NCBI GenBank assembly: GCA_021787735.1
Contig: JAJYLL010000002.1
Coordinates: 53,564 to 117,563, forward strand
DNA: 64,000 nt
Reading direction: 5' to 3'
Origin: Acidobacteriota bacterium
GTDB taxonomy: Bacteria > Acidobacteriota > Terriglobia > UBA7540
In this document: in pieces, positions 1 through 11,464 of the stretch
Layout: each line of letters starts with the position of its first letter
How positions within the stretch are numbered: the first letter of the stretch is position 1
Made by a program: the position numbers and the translations under genes
The notes under the pieces: generated by a model
Told to the model about the DNA's origin: nothing
Database searches by the model: none
What the model saw: the letters and a program-made list of their open reading frames with translations, nothing else

Positions 1-62
1 CTTCCCGCTATTGGCGGGCCACACGATGGGGCGCTGCGTTGGGCTGTCCAGCAGCAAACGCC

Positions 63-2284
<2,222 letters not shown>

Positions 2285-3304
2285 ATGCCGGGAGACATCA
2301 GTAAGCGTGCATTCCGGGTCGGGCTGGTTCTGTTTTTGGCCCTGGGGGCGATGGCCGGGTTTTCGCCATCTTTGTTTCCGTCTGGGGAAAAATCAGCAGC
2401 CCATCCAAACGGCAAATCCGATGAGCCGGAGGCCGACGTACGCCATGCCCCCATCAATACGACACCTATCCAGTTGAATGTCGACAGGGTCATTGTCCCT
2501 GTCACGGTAACGGACCCGTTTGACAGGATCGTTACGGGTCTCAGCGAAAAGAACTTTGAAATCTTCGACGACAAAGTGAAGCAGAAAATTCTGTCATTTG
2601 ACACCGAGGATGCGCCCATCTCTGTGGGGATGATATTCGACACCAGCGGATCGATGTCCGACAAGATCCAGAAATCCAAAGAGGCAGCACTTGAGTTCTT
2701 TAAGACATCTAACCCTGAAGATGAGTTTATGCTGATCAGTTTCAGCAACCGTCCGTATCTGGTATCACCTTTTACGGATAATTATGAAAACATTCTGGAC
2801 CGCCTGCTGTTTGTGAAGGCGGGAGGAAGGACTTCCCTGCTGGACGCGATTTATCTCGGCCTGAGCCGGATGAAAAAAACCACTACCAGCCGGAAGGCCT
2901 TGCTGGTGATCTCCGACGGCGGCGACAATCACAGCAGGTATACTGAAAGAGACATTAAGCGCGCCGTCAAGGAATCGGATGTCCAGATTTACGCCATCGG
3001 GATTTTTGAGTCACTGGCGAATATCGACCGCACACCTGAAGAGGCTGCCGGCCCCTCGCTGCTCTCGGAGCTGGCCAACGTCTCAGGCGGAAGAATGTTT
3101 TCAGTCCAGGACCCCAGCGAGTTGCCGGACATCGCTGAAAAAATCTCAATTCAACTTCGGAACCAATATGTCATTGGATATAAGCCTTCAAACCTCGTGC
3201 GAGACGGCCGTTGGCGGCGGATCAGAGTCAAACTTAATCCGCCGCGCGGACTTCCGCCCCTTCAGGTCTACTCGCGGACTGGATACTATGCCCCGACCCA
3301 ATAG
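2285..3304 (+). CDS. Secreted VWA-domain protein (acidobacterial VWFA-related type), first of a pair
   Basis: A 339-residue protein predicted to be exported. A hydrophobic signal segment covers about residues 11-30. A short beta-rich region follows, with the pattern VxVTDPxxRxVTGLxxxxFEI, which in this family precedes the VWA fold. The VWA domain spans about 108-290 with an intact metal-ion-dependent adhesion site: Asp119, Ser121 and Ser123 in DTSGS. The C-terminus (NQYVIGYKP ... VKLNPPRG ... RTGYYAP) is typical of the acidobacterial VWFA-related family. The role is unknown; an extracytoplasmic metal-dependent protein-binding function is the usual inference. The ATG follows a GGAAGG-type purine stretch. 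Its last codons overlap the next gene by 17 bases, so the pair is probably translated together. Confidence 0.9.
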   Translation: MPGDISKRAFRVGLVLFLALGAMAGFSPSLFPSGEKSAAHPNGKSDEPEADVRHAPINTTPIQLNVDRVIVPVTVTDPFDRIVTGLSEKNFEIFDDKVKQKILSFDTEDAPISVGMIFDTSGSMSDKIQKSKEAALEFFKTSNPEDEFMLISFSNRPYLVSPFTDNYENILDRLLFVKAGGRTSLLDAIYLGLSRMKKTTTSRKALLVISDGGDNHSRYTERDIKRAVKESDVQIYAIGIFESLANIDRTPEEAAGPSLLSELANVSGGRMFSVQDPSELPDIAEKISIQLRNQYVIGYKPSNLVRDGRWRRIRVKLNPPRGLPPLQVYSRTGYYAPTQ

Positions 3305-4325
3305 GATTTCAGCACTGTCCCTGTCTATTCTCTGTACCGTTGCAGCTATCATTCTCACAAGTTCTCTGCGGGCCCAAACCGCTAAGCCGGCCCATCCCGC
3401 CACGCCTGCGCCCCAGAAAAAGAACGACCAGTACAAGATCAACGTCAACGTGAACCTGGTAGTTCTCCATGCAACGGTGGTTGACAAGAAGGGGCACATG
3501 ATCAACAACCTGACCGAAAAGGATTTTCGGGTGGTCGAGGACGGTACGCCCCAGAAGTTGGCCGTCTTCAGCCACGCGGACATTCCGGTCACGATGGGCA
3601 TTATCATCGACGACAGCGGCAGCATGCGCGACAAGCGTGCGGCTGTGAATGAGGCGGCGCTGACTTTTGTAAAAACCTCCAACCCCGACGATCAGGTCTT
3701 CGTGGTCAACTTTAACGACGAATACTATCTGGACACGCCTGGGAATTTCGCCAGTAACATGGAAGAACTGAAGGCGGCCCTGGCCAAGATTGATTCCCGC
3801 GGAGGAACAGCGCTCTACGACGCTGTCTCCGCTTCGCTCGACCACCTGAAACTGGGCAACCGTGACAAGAAGGTTTTGCTGGTTATCAGCGACGGCGAGG
3901 ACAATGCCAGCAGGTACTCCTTCGCCGACCTGTTGCGGCAGGCGCAGCAATCAAACGCCGTGATTTACTGCATCGGCCTGCTCGGCGAAGAGCGCCCTGG
4001 AGGACTGTTCAAGATCCACGGCGGCGGCGACAAGCGGGACGCAAGGGTTTTGAGACAACTCGCCCAGGCAACTGGCGGAAAGGCTTACTTCCCCAAGTCG
4101 CTCGACCAGGTGGAACCAATCTGCGTCAACATCGCGCGCGACATCCGCAATCAATACACACTCGGCTACTACCCGACGAATGCCAAGAAAGACGGCAGTT
4201 TCCGCCGGGTTGAGATCCAACTGACAAACAAGGCCGACCGCAAGCACTACATCGTGAGAACGCGCCCCGGCTACTACGCGCCCAAGGCAGGAGAGTCGGA
4301 AGCCGTCGCATCAACCCAGAATTAA
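3288..4325 (+). CDS. Secreted VWA-domain protein, second of a pair
   Basis: A 345-residue paralogue of the preceding gene. I start it at the ATG at 3288, inside the last codons of the upstream gene, because this gives a classic signal peptide (about residues 8-30, ending in LRAQ). The longer open frame upstream is only a shadow of the first gene. A proline/alanine linker (about 31-45) leads to the N-terminal beta region (LHATVVDKKG ... LTEKDF) and then the VWA domain, with metal-site residues Asp108, Ser110 and Ser112 in DDSGS. It ends with NQYTLGYYP ... TRPGYYAPK, the family's terminal signature. The 17-base overlap and close similarity suggest tandem duplication and a shared transcript. Function is not known beyond probable surface or periplasmic binding. 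Confidence 0.9.
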   Translation: MPRPNRISALSLSILCTVAAIILTSSLRAQTAKPAHPATPAPQKKNDQYKINVNVNLVVLHATVVDKKGHMINNLTEKDFRVVEDGTPQKLAVFSHADIPVTMGIIIDDSGSMRDKRAAVNEAALTFVKTSNPDDQVFVVNFNDEYYLDTPGNFASNMEELKAALAKIDSRGGTALYDAVSASLDHLKLGNRDKKVLLVISDGEDNASRYSFADLLRQAQQSNAVIYCIGLLGEERPGGLFKIHGGGDKRDARVLRQLAQATGGKAYFPKSLDQVEPICVNIARDIRNQYTLGYYPTNAKKDGSFRRVEIQLTNKADRKHYIVRTRPGYYAPKAGESEAVASTQN

Positions 4326-4466
4326 TAGCTGGCTACAAACTCACCCGACAACTCTATGACCGGAAGATGGCGCGGTCAGACGCTTGCGAATAAGCAGGCG
4401 TCCAGCTCCGGGGAAAAAACAGCGCACCGTTGCATCCGTTTCTCTTCAAAGGTAAACTCCCACCGC

Positions 4467-6044
4467 ATGCCAACAGAGGAGAATCCACAAACAGATACGC
4501 GCCGGCAGGACTGGCTGATCTCCGCGGCGGTTTTTGCGGCTGTGGCCGTCGCGGCGTGGTGGTTGTGGGCTAACCGTTTCTTTCTATCGCTGGATGAGGG
4601 CATTTACCTTTCAGGCGCAGAGCGCATCCTTCGCGGCCAGGCACCTTACCGCGACTTTTTCGTCATCACCGGCCCCGGAAGCTTCTGGATTGAAGCCGCC
4701 ATCCTGCGAGTGCTGGGACCCACGCTTCGCCATGCCAGGCTGGCCCTGGTTTTCGATCTCGCACTAATCAGCGCTGCCGTTTACTGGCTAATGGCTCGAC
4801 TTACGGGCCGATATTTTGCCCTGGTGGCGACATTCACGTTCTTCGCTCTTGAAACGCGGCCGCTCTTCCGCCTTTACGCGAACCATCGCTGGGACAGTAG
4901 CGCCTTCTCACTTCTCGCGGTTCTCCTGGTATTTGTGGGTACCGAGCGTCCCCGTTTTTCCACTTTCATCGCAGCGGGAATGGCCGCGGCAGCGGCAGCA
5001 TGGATCACCCCTTCGATGCTGGCCGTGATGGTCCTGCTCAGTTTCTGGCTGGTAATGGTCAGAGAACTGCGCCGGCAGTGCATCCCGTTTCTTCTCGGGA
5101 TTGCTTCGGTCTCACTACTGGCGGGCGGTGTCCTGTTCTTTCAGGGTGCGCTGGTTCCCATGTTTCGCGACCTGCTTTGGACGGCCCGCCATTATCCCGC
5201 CGCGAACCGAGTTCCATACGGATACGGAGCCGTTGCACCCGGTGGGCTGAAGGCCACGCTCGCAGGGGCGCATGGGGCCAACTTCATCGTAGGCGCCACG
5301 GGCTTTCTTGCTGTTCTGCTGCCTGCCTTGCTGCCGCTGCTTGTTTACGTTGGCTGGATGGTCCGCAGGCTGCGGCGCAAAGAAATCGATGACCGCGAGA
5401 AGCTCGCCACCCTGCTCATGCTTGCCTCGTTCGGGTTCGTCATCTCAACCTACCCGCGATGGTCGGCGGATCAACTCCTGTTTATCGCTCCCATTTTTTA
5501 CGTTCTGGCGGGCTATCTGATCAGCCGGATCGTAAAAGGCCGCTTGGGCCGAACGGTTGCGGTCGCCTGCGCGCTTGCGCTGGCTGTCGCGGCTTTCAGC
5601 TACTCGGTGCTGAACGTTATCTCTGAACCTGTTATTGAAACATGCATTGGCCGGCTTCGAGCCGATCCGTTGGATCAGTCCCTTATCAAGCTCGCCACTA
5701 GCCGAATCAGCCCCGGCGATTCGCTCTTCGTATACCCCTACCTGCCCATCGTTTATTTCCTGACCGGGGGGAGAAACCCTACGAGCTACTCATTTCTGCA
5801 ACCCGGCATGATGCAGGAGCCAGACTACGAAAAAGCGCTCGAAGAATTGCGCGCGCGGCCGCCGCGGTGGGTCTTCTTTTTCGGGCTGCCACCCGCGACC
5901 TACCGCGGAATATGGCCCGCCGCCGACCCGGCCGCACTCAAGCCGACTCTGGTGGACCACTTTATTCTTTCGAACTATCACCCGGTGGGTGCCCTGCAGG
6001 GTTCCGGCACACAGTTTTTCCTGCTGGAACGGGGAACTCACTGA
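4467..6044 (+). CDS. GT39-like polytopic membrane glycosyltransferase
   Basis: A 525-residue integral membrane protein with roughly ten hydrophobic segments. After the first one (about 15-35) comes a periplasmic loop with LDEGIYLSGAERILRG and APYRDFFV. An acidic pair (DE) in this first loop and a nearby tyrosine-rich stretch are hallmarks of GT-C enzymes of the GT39/ArnT/PMT type, which move a sugar from a polyprenyl-phosphate donor to a protein or lipid outside the membrane. The C-terminus is a soluble domain of about 120 residues. An in-frame ATG at 4356 would add 37 residues of unlikely charged sequence; I chose 4467, which follows AAAGG and leads directly into the first membrane segment. 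Donor and acceptor cannot be deduced. It may be cotranscribed with the VWA pair. Confidence 0.75.
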   Translation: MPTEENPQTDTRRQDWLISAAVFAAVAVAAWWLWANRFFLSLDEGIYLSGAERILRGQAPYRDFFVITGPGSFWIEAAILRVLGPTLRHARLALVFDLALISAAVYWLMARLTGRYFALVATFTFFALETRPLFRLYANHRWDSSAFSLLAVLLVFVGTERPRFSTFIAAGMAAAAAAWITPSMLAVMVLLSFWLVMVRELRRQCIPFLLGIASVSLLAGGVLFFQGALVPMFRDLLWTARHYPAANRVPYGYGAVAPGGLKATLAGAHGANFIVGATGFLAVLLPALLPLLVYVGWMVRRLRRKEIDDREKLATLLMLASFGFVISTYPRWSADQLLFIAPIFYVLAGYLISRIVKGRLGRTVAVACALALAVAAFSYSVLNVISEPVIETCIGRLRADPLDQSLIKLATSRISPGDSLFVYPYLPIVYFLTGGRNPTSYSFLQPGMMQEPDYEKALEELRARPPRWVFFFGLPPATYRGIWPAADPAALKPTLVDHFILSNYHPVGALQGSGTQFFLLERGTH

Positions 6045-6106
6045 GCACCACGGGTGGGGTTTAGAAGAACAACATCTGAAAAAGCAGGCGTGACCTATGG
6101 ATTGCT

Positions 6107-6152
6107 GTAGCGCCGCGCCCCGCGGTGTCTGCCGTCCGGACGGCGGCGCTAC
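6107..6152. repeat. REP-like GC-rich palindrome
   Basis: In the short convergent gap between the glycosyltransferase and the DUF2911 gene there is a perfect inverted repeat: GTAGCGCCG at 6107-6115 pairs with CGGCGCTAC at 6144-6152, and the interior (CCGTCCGGACGG) is itself palindromic. Neither end has a T-run, so this is a poor intrinsic terminator and looks more like a REP-type dispersed intergenic element. I found no second copy in this window, so repetitiveness is inferred, not seen. Confidence 0.5.
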
Positions 6153-6179
6153 GGATTGGATGGAATGTTGTGGCCCGTG

Positions 6180-6701
6180 TTACTTGGCCTTAAAGTTTGT
6201 TTCCAGCATCAGGTCTCCCCATTGAACTGAGAAGTGGCCGCCACTACCCGCTTCGCTCAGTTTAATAGTGACCATTTCAGCCGAGTCGCTGGCTTTCGAT
6301 TCATGCAGGGGCACTTTTACAAAGTCCAGCTTTGGGTCGTGTTGGGTTCCCCACTGGCCATGCTGCTTGTTGAAAACCAGGTCCCACTTGTTGCCGGCCA
6401 GTTTCTCAGCCCAAAGGCTGTAGGTGCCGGCCGGGACGGTCTTGCCGCCGAAATTAAGCGCCACGCCGGTCTCAAAAGTGGTGGACGAGTCTGCGCCAAG
6501 CCGCCAGAATTCGCCCTCTTTCAACTGCGCGAGCATCTGATCAACCGTCCTGCCGTGAAGCGTCGGCCGGCCATAATCGACGGAAACCATCTTGCCTTTT
6601 AAAGTAATCTCCGTCTTGCCCCGCGCATTCGCCGCCTGAAGAGGCAGAGTCATCGCCAACGCCACAGCCAACCCGAAGGTCATTGTCAGTAACCGTTTCA
6701 T
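6180..6701 (-). CDS. Exported DUF2911 family protein
   Basis: A 173-residue protein with a signal peptide (MKRLLTMTFGLAVALAMTLPLQAA). The mature part matches the DUF2911 pattern: VSVDYGRPTLHGRT, then EFWRLGADSSTTFET, a PAGTYSLWA segment and a terminal FSVQWG strand. It is predicted to be periplasmic or surface exposed; the biochemical role of this family is unknown. I start at the ATG at 6701, preceded by GAGGAG at good spacing, instead of the in-frame TTG five codons upstream. It is a single gene, convergent with the glycosyltransferase, and common in Acidobacteriota and Bacteroidota. Confidence 0.88.
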   Translation of the reverse strand: MKRLLTMTFGLAVALAMTLPLQAANARGKTEITLKGKMVSVDYGRPTLHGRTVDQMLAQLKEGEFWRLGADSSTTFETGVALNFGGKTVPAGTYSLWAEKLAGNKWDLVFNKQHGQWGTQHDPKLDFVKVPLHESKASDSAEMVTIKLSEAGSGGHFSVQWGDLMLETNFKAK

Positions 6702-6811
6702 CGTTCTCCTCCTCAATGTCGTGTACCTGCTACCCCAGACCCTTATATCGTTTTATCCTACCGCGCTTTCAAGACCGCGAGAACAAATATCATGTCAGCC
6801 AGCATCCGCCG

Positions 6812-7780
6812 TCAACGGTCGTGCTGCTCCAAAAGCTCCAAAAAGGCTGCCAGCCGGGGCGGCGGCGGCGAGGAAAAGTTCATAGGCTCTCCGGTACGCG
6901 GATGGGCAAACTCGATCCGCGCGGCGTGCAAAAAATTTCTGTCGAGCGTTTCCCGTTCCTGCGCTCCGATCCGCACCTTGCCCGGCGCGCCGTACATGCG
7001 GTCGCCGACCACCGGGTGATGCAGATACGCAAAGTGAATGCGGATCTGGTGGGTGCGGCCGGTCTGCGGCTCCGCGTCAACCAGCGTGAAGTGATGAAAC
7101 CGCCGCAGCACGCGATAGAGTGTCACCGCTTCGCGCGGGGCGATGCCGTCCACTTTCATCCGCGCACGCTTCACGGGATCCCGTCCCACGGCCGCCTCGA
7201 TTTTTCCCTGCTCCGCCTCCACGCGCCCGTGGACTAGCGTCTGGTAATGTTTGTGGACGGTCCGCGCCCGGAACTGGTCCGCCAGGGCGCGGTGCGCGGC
7301 GTCGTTTTTGGCCACGACGATCAGCCCGGAGGTCATCTTGTCCAAACGATGAACGATCCCCGGCCGCATCTCGCCGGCAACGCTGGAAAGTCCGCCGCCC
7401 AGGTGAAAAAGCAACGCGTTCACCAGCGTCCCGGCTTTGGTCCCAACGCCGATGTGGACCGCCATCCCGGCGGCCTTGTCCACTACCGCCAGGTCTTCAT
7501 CCTCGTAAATGATATTCAGCGGAAGGTCTTCGGCGAAAGCGTGGAGCGGCTCATGCTTTGCCAAGATGCTGACACGGGCGCCGGCTCCGAGCTTTGTGCC
7601 GGACTTTGTAACCGGCTGGCCATCGATCTTAACCAGGCCAGACCGTACCATCTGCTGCAACTGGCTGCGGCTCCAGTCGGGCATATGTTCCGCGAGAAAA
7701 ACGTCCAGGCGGCGCCCGGCGTCTTCCGCCGCTGCCACAAATTCGCGCAGGTCTCCGTCCTGAGGCTGGTTCCCGGTCAT
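6812..7780 (-). CDS. rluD: RluA/RluD-family 23S rRNA pseudouridine synthase
   Basis: A 322-residue enzyme that converts uridine to pseudouridine in structured RNA; by family, probably helix 69 of 23S rRNA. An S4 RNA-binding domain lies at about 20-80 (RLDVFLAEHMPDWSRSQLQ, then LVKIDGQPV). The catalytic domain (about 88-310) contains the motif GIVHRLDKMTSG with catalytic Asp147, and the later PQTGRTHQIRIHF motif typical of RluA-type enzymes. It begins 6 bases after lspA ends; the lspA-rluD pairing is widespread in bacteria, so cotranscription with ileS and lspA is likely. RluD and RluC/A are close relatives; position and the S4 domain favour RluD, but the exact target uridines are inferred. 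Confidence 0.92.
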   Translation of the reverse strand: MTGNQPQDGDLREFVAAAEDAGRRLDVFLAEHMPDWSRSQLQQMVRSGLVKIDGQPVTKSGTKLGAGARVSILAKHEPLHAFAEDLPLNIIYEDEDLAVVDKAAGMAVHIGVGTKAGTLVNALLFHLGGGLSSVAGEMRPGIVHRLDKMTSGLIVVAKNDAAHRALADQFRARTVHKHYQTLVHGRVEAEQGKIEAAVGRDPVKRARMKVDGIAPREAVTLYRVLRRFHHFTLVDAEPQTGRTHQIRIHFAYLHHPVVGDRMYGAPGKVRIGAQERETLDRNFLHAARIEFAHPRTGEPMNFSSPPPPRLAAFLELLEQHDR

Positions 7781-7786
7781 CGGAGT

Positions 7787-8326
7787 TCACTTTGAAATCA
7801 GGATTTCAATGATCAGGAGCCCGGCTCCCACGACAATTGCGCTGTCTGCCACATTGAATGTGGGCCAGTGGTAGCTCCTGTAATAGACGTCGAGAAAGTC
7901 AACCACCTGCCCGAATCGGATCCGGTCTAGCAGGTTGGAAGCAGCCCCGCCCAGGATCATGGCCAGGCCCACTCCGGTCCCCCAGGTCATATCCCTGCTC
8001 TTGAGGCCGATGACGATCACGGTGATCAGCAAAGCGAAGGAAACGCCGATCAAAAGGACCAGTTTCCACGGCGACGACGCCCCGGCAAACAGGCTGAACG
8101 CGATGCCGGTGTTTTCCGTGTGAATGATGTTAAAAAAACCGGAAATCACCGGGATCTCGGTGTCGTGAGGGATGGAACGTTGAACGATTCTCTTGGTGAT
8201 CTGGTCGCCTGCAAAAATCATGACCGCGATCAGCACGCACACAATGCGCTTTAGCGTACTGACGCGACCGGCGGGCACGCCGGACGATGCGGCGACGTTC
8301 ACGGCCTGGGAAGATTCTTCGGGCAT
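7787..8326 (-). CDS. lspA: Lipoprotein signal peptidase (signal peptidase II)
   Basis: An inner-membrane aspartic protease that removes the signal peptide from diacylglyceryl-modified prolipoproteins. The 179-residue protein has four hydrophobic segments, and both catalytic aspartates are present: Asp134 in GGAASNLLDR and Asp161 in FNVADS. The conserved ENTGIAFSLF stretch is also intact. A hydrophilic N-terminal tail of about 25 residues precedes the first membrane helix, slightly longer than usual. It lies between ileS and rluD on the same strand with short gaps, the common ileS-lspA arrangement. Confidence 0.96.
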   Translation of the reverse strand: MPEESSQAVNVAASSGVPAGRVSTLKRIVCVLIAVMIFAGDQITKRIVQRSIPHDTEIPVISGFFNIIHTENTGIAFSLFAGASSPWKLVLLIGVSFALLITVIVIGLKSRDMTWGTGVGLAMILGGAASNLLDRIRFGQVVDFLDVYYRSYHWPTFNVADSAIVVGAGLLIIEILISK

Positions 8327-8375
8327 ATAGATCAGTTTAGCTGAGAATTCGCCCCGGCGGATACTGGGCTATGCC

Positions 8376-11219
8376 TCAGTCTGCAGCGCCGGCTTCAATC
8401 TCATGCAAGGTGGCCAGGCAGCGTTCGCAAACGTCGGGATAAATCTCATCCTTGCCGACCTGTTCGGAGTAGTTCCAGCAGCGCGCGCACTTGCCCCCCG
8501 AAGCGCGCTCAATCCTGATTTTAAGCCCGGGTATCGAACTTTCAACCGCCCCCTCGGCAGAATAAGGCTCAAGCTCAACCTGTGAGACGATCAGTAGCGT
8601 AGGAAGGTCCGCACGATATTCTTCCAGCAGCGGCGCAAGATTTTCGTCACCGCCCAGGTAGATCCTGGCTTCGAGCGGGCTGTGGATGACGTCGTCCCGC
8701 CGCGCCGTCTCCAGCGCCTTCAGCGCCGCCTCGCGCACTTCGATCAATTTCGGCCAGTTGTCCAGGTTTCGCCGGTACGCCGCCGGCACTTCATCATGCA
8801 GCGTCGAGGCCGGAACAAACTGCGCCAGGTGCACGCTGGGCTCGCGGGACTCACTCTTCGGCAGATGCGACCAGACTTCATCCGCCGTAAAGGACATCAG
8901 CGGAGCGATGGCGCGCACCAGCGCGTCGGCAATCCGGTAGAGCGTGGTCTGGGCGGCACGCCGCCGCACCGAATGTGCCGGCGCGGTGTAGAGCCGGTCT
9001 TTCAGAATGTCAAAGTAGAACGAACTCAATTCGATGGTGGCAAAATCGTAAATCGCTCGATACACCTTGTGGAAGGCGTCTTCGTCATATGCCGTGTAAA
9101 CATGCTCCAGCAGTTCTGCGGTGGCAACGTGAGCCCAGCAGTCAATCTCTTCCAACTGATCGCCGCGCACGCTGTTGGCCGCCGGATCAAAGTCGTACAG
9201 GTTCGAGAGGCAGTAGCGGAAAGTGTTGCGCAGTTTGCGGTACGCTTCCGACAATCGCGCCAGAATGTCCGCTGAGATCGCCACGTCTTCGCGGAAGTCG
9301 ATCGACGCCACCCACAGCCGCAGAATTTCGGCGCCGTGGGTCTTGATGACTTCGTTCGGGTCAATCACATTGCCTAGAGACTTCGACATAGCGCGGCCCT
9401 GCGCGTCCAGCGCCCAGCCGTGGGTCAGCACGGCGCGATAAGGCGGCGCTCCGCGCGTGACCATCCCAACAAGCAGCGAACTGTTGAACCATCCGCGATG
9501 CTGGTCGCCGCCCTCAAGGTAAACATCGGCAGGCCACGGCAGATCGGGCCGGTATCCCAGCACGGCGGCGTGGCTCGATCCGGAATCGAACCAGACGTCC
9601 AGAATATCGGTTTCCTTGCGCAGATTGCTCCCGCCGCAATCAGGGCATTTGGTTCCTTCGGGAACCAGGTCCTTGACGTCGTGCGTGTACCAGGCGTCGG
9701 CGCTTTCTTTCTTGAACAGTTCCACCGCCTTGCGGGCCAGAGCAGTATCAAGCAGCGGCTTCTTGCAATCCACGCAATGAAAGACGGTGATCGGCACGCC
9801 CCACGCGCGTTGCCGCGAGATGCACCAATCCGGCCGCGTGGCAATCATGTTGGAGATCCGGTCCTCGCCCCATTCCGGCGACCAGCGGACTTTTTTGATC
9901 TCCTCAAGCGTGCGTTCGCGCAGCCTGTCGTGGTCAAGACGCAAAAACCACTGCTCGTTGGCGCGGAAGATAACCGGGTTATGGCAGCGCCAGCAGTGCG
10001 GATAAGAGTGCGTCAGGCGGCCCGGCGGCCCCACCAGGTTTCCGTGCGATTTCACCAGATCGATGATGATAGGGTTCGCTTCAAAAACCTGCTTCCCTTT
10101 GTACTCGGGCAGGCCCTCGGTGAACTCGCCGGCATCACCCACGGGGCAGTAGATTTCGATGCCGTAGCGCACGCCCGTTTCATAGTCTTCGCGGCCGTGA
10201 CCGGGCGCCGTGTGGACACAACCCGTGCCGTCTTCCGCGGTGACGTAATCCGCCAGCACACCCAGGAGTTTGCGTTCCAGGAAAGGGTGCTCGATTTCAA
10301 TGCGCTCGAGTTTGCTGCCCGCAAATCGCGCCAGCACCTCGTGCGCGTCAAGCGCGGTCTCCGCCATGGCCGGCCCATGCCGGCGGCTCTCCAGGATGTA
10401 AACTGGGCCGCCCTTGCTGCCGTCGCTTGCGGCCACGTATTCAAATTCGGGATGGAACGCCACGGCCATGCTGGCCGGGAGCGTCCAGGGAGTGGTGGTC
10501 CAGATGATGACGTAGACTTCGCGGCCCTTGAGTTCCGGGGCCACGGCGCTCAAATCTGATAGCACCCGGTAACGCACGTAGATCGAGTTGCTGGTGTGCT
10601 CCTCGTATTCAACTTCCGCTTCGGCCAGCGCCGTCTTGTCTCGGATGCACCAGTAAACCGGCTTCAGGCCGCGGTAAACGTACCCCTTATCCAGAAACGT
10701 CAGAAAGGTTTCCGCAATGGTCGCCTGGTAGGAAGGGTCCATCGTCAGGTAGGGCTTGCTCCACTCGCCAAACACGCCCAGCCGGACAAAGTCCTCGCGC
10801 TGCAGTTCAACGTACTTCTCGGCATAGCGGCGGCACGCCCTGCGGATTTCAACCGTGCTCATCTGCCGTTTTTTCGGCCCCAGTTCCTTGTCAACATTGA
10901 TCTCGATGGGCAGCCCGTGGCAGTCCCAGCCGGGAAGGTAAGGAGCATTGAATCCGGCAAGCGTCCTCGACTTGACGATGAAGTCCTTGAGGATCTTGTT
11001 CATCGCGGTGCCCAGATGGATGCGGCCGTTGGCGTAAGGCGGGCCGTCGTGCAGCGTGAAAAGCGGCGCGTCCTTGCGCGCCTGCCGGATCCGGCCGTAA
11101 AGGTCTTCTTCAGCCCAGCGGGCAAGCCATCGAGGCTCGTTCTGCGGCAGGTTGGCCTTCATCGAAAACCTGGTTTGCGGAAGATTCAGCGTCAGTTTGA
11201 GGTCGAGCGCCTTTGGCAT
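8376..11219 (-). CDS. ileS: Isoleucyl-tRNA synthetase
   Basis: A class I synthetase of 947 residues that charges tRNA-Ile. The HIGH-type signature appears as GRIHLGTA at about 65-72, following DGPPYANG. The KMSKS loop reads AMSKSLGN. A large CP1 editing domain lies between them. The C-terminus has the zinc knuckle with CARCW and CERC pairs typical of bacterial IleRS. I start at the ATG at 11219, preceded by GGGGGA at correct spacing; the open frame extends 64 codons further upstream but that part is not synthetase-like. No Ser/Thr-rich T-box leader was recognised in the short upstream region. It is followed on the same strand by lspA and rluD. Confidence 0.97.
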   Translation of the reverse strand: MPKALDLKLTLNLPQTRFSMKANLPQNEPRWLARWAEEDLYGRIRQARKDAPLFTLHDGPPYANGRIHLGTAMNKILKDFIVKSRTLAGFNAPYLPGWDCHGLPIEINVDKELGPKKRQMSTVEIRRACRRYAEKYVELQREDFVRLGVFGEWSKPYLTMDPSYQATIAETFLTFLDKGYVYRGLKPVYWCIRDKTALAEAEVEYEEHTSNSIYVRYRVLSDLSAVAPELKGREVYVIIWTTTPWTLPASMAVAFHPEFEYVAASDGSKGGPVYILESRRHGPAMAETALDAHEVLARFAGSKLERIEIEHPFLERKLLGVLADYVTAEDGTGCVHTAPGHGREDYETGVRYGIEIYCPVGDAGEFTEGLPEYKGKQVFEANPIIIDLVKSHGNLVGPPGRLTHSYPHCWRCHNPVIFRANEQWFLRLDHDRLRERTLEEIKKVRWSPEWGEDRISNMIATRPDWCISRQRAWGVPITVFHCVDCKKPLLDTALARKAVELFKKESADAWYTHDVKDLVPEGTKCPDCGGSNLRKETDILDVWFDSGSSHAAVLGYRPDLPWPADVYLEGGDQHRGWFNSSLLVGMVTRGAPPYRAVLTHGWALDAQGRAMSKSLGNVIDPNEVIKTHGAEILRLWVASIDFREDVAISADILARLSEAYRKLRNTFRYCLSNLYDFDPAANSVRGDQLEEIDCWAHVATAELLEHVYTAYDEDAFHKVYRAIYDFATIELSSFYFDILKDRLYTAPAHSVRRRAAQTTLYRIADALVRAIAPLMSFTADEVWSHLPKSESREPSVHLAQFVPASTLHDEVPAAYRRNLDNWPKLIEVREAALKALETARRDDVIHSPLEARIYLGGDENLAPLLEEYRADLPTLLIVSQVELEPYSAEGAVESSIPGLKIRIERASGGKCARCWNYSEQVGKDEIYPDVCERCLATLHEIEAGAAD

Positions 11220-11464
11220 CGGTCCCCCTTGTATGGGTAAATAGTTGATTATAGAAAAGGACTTTGCCCAGTGTCCAGCAAAGTCGCTTCTGAAGTTCCG
11301 CGCAGGCGGGTGCTTGCCGGCGCGAGTTGACCCCGCCACGAGGGATCGCAACGCCGCCGCGACAGGCCTGGCCGCACATTCCGCCCCTATTTCGAAAAAT
11401 CTGAGCGACAATGGAACTCACGATCAAGGGGGTTAATCTGGCTCAGCACGAGTGCGATCGGAAC

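Noticed and set aside
9420..10559. 379-codon plus-strand frame within ileS
   Set aside because: Antisense shadow of ileS; the GC-rich codons make long opposite frames common in this genome.
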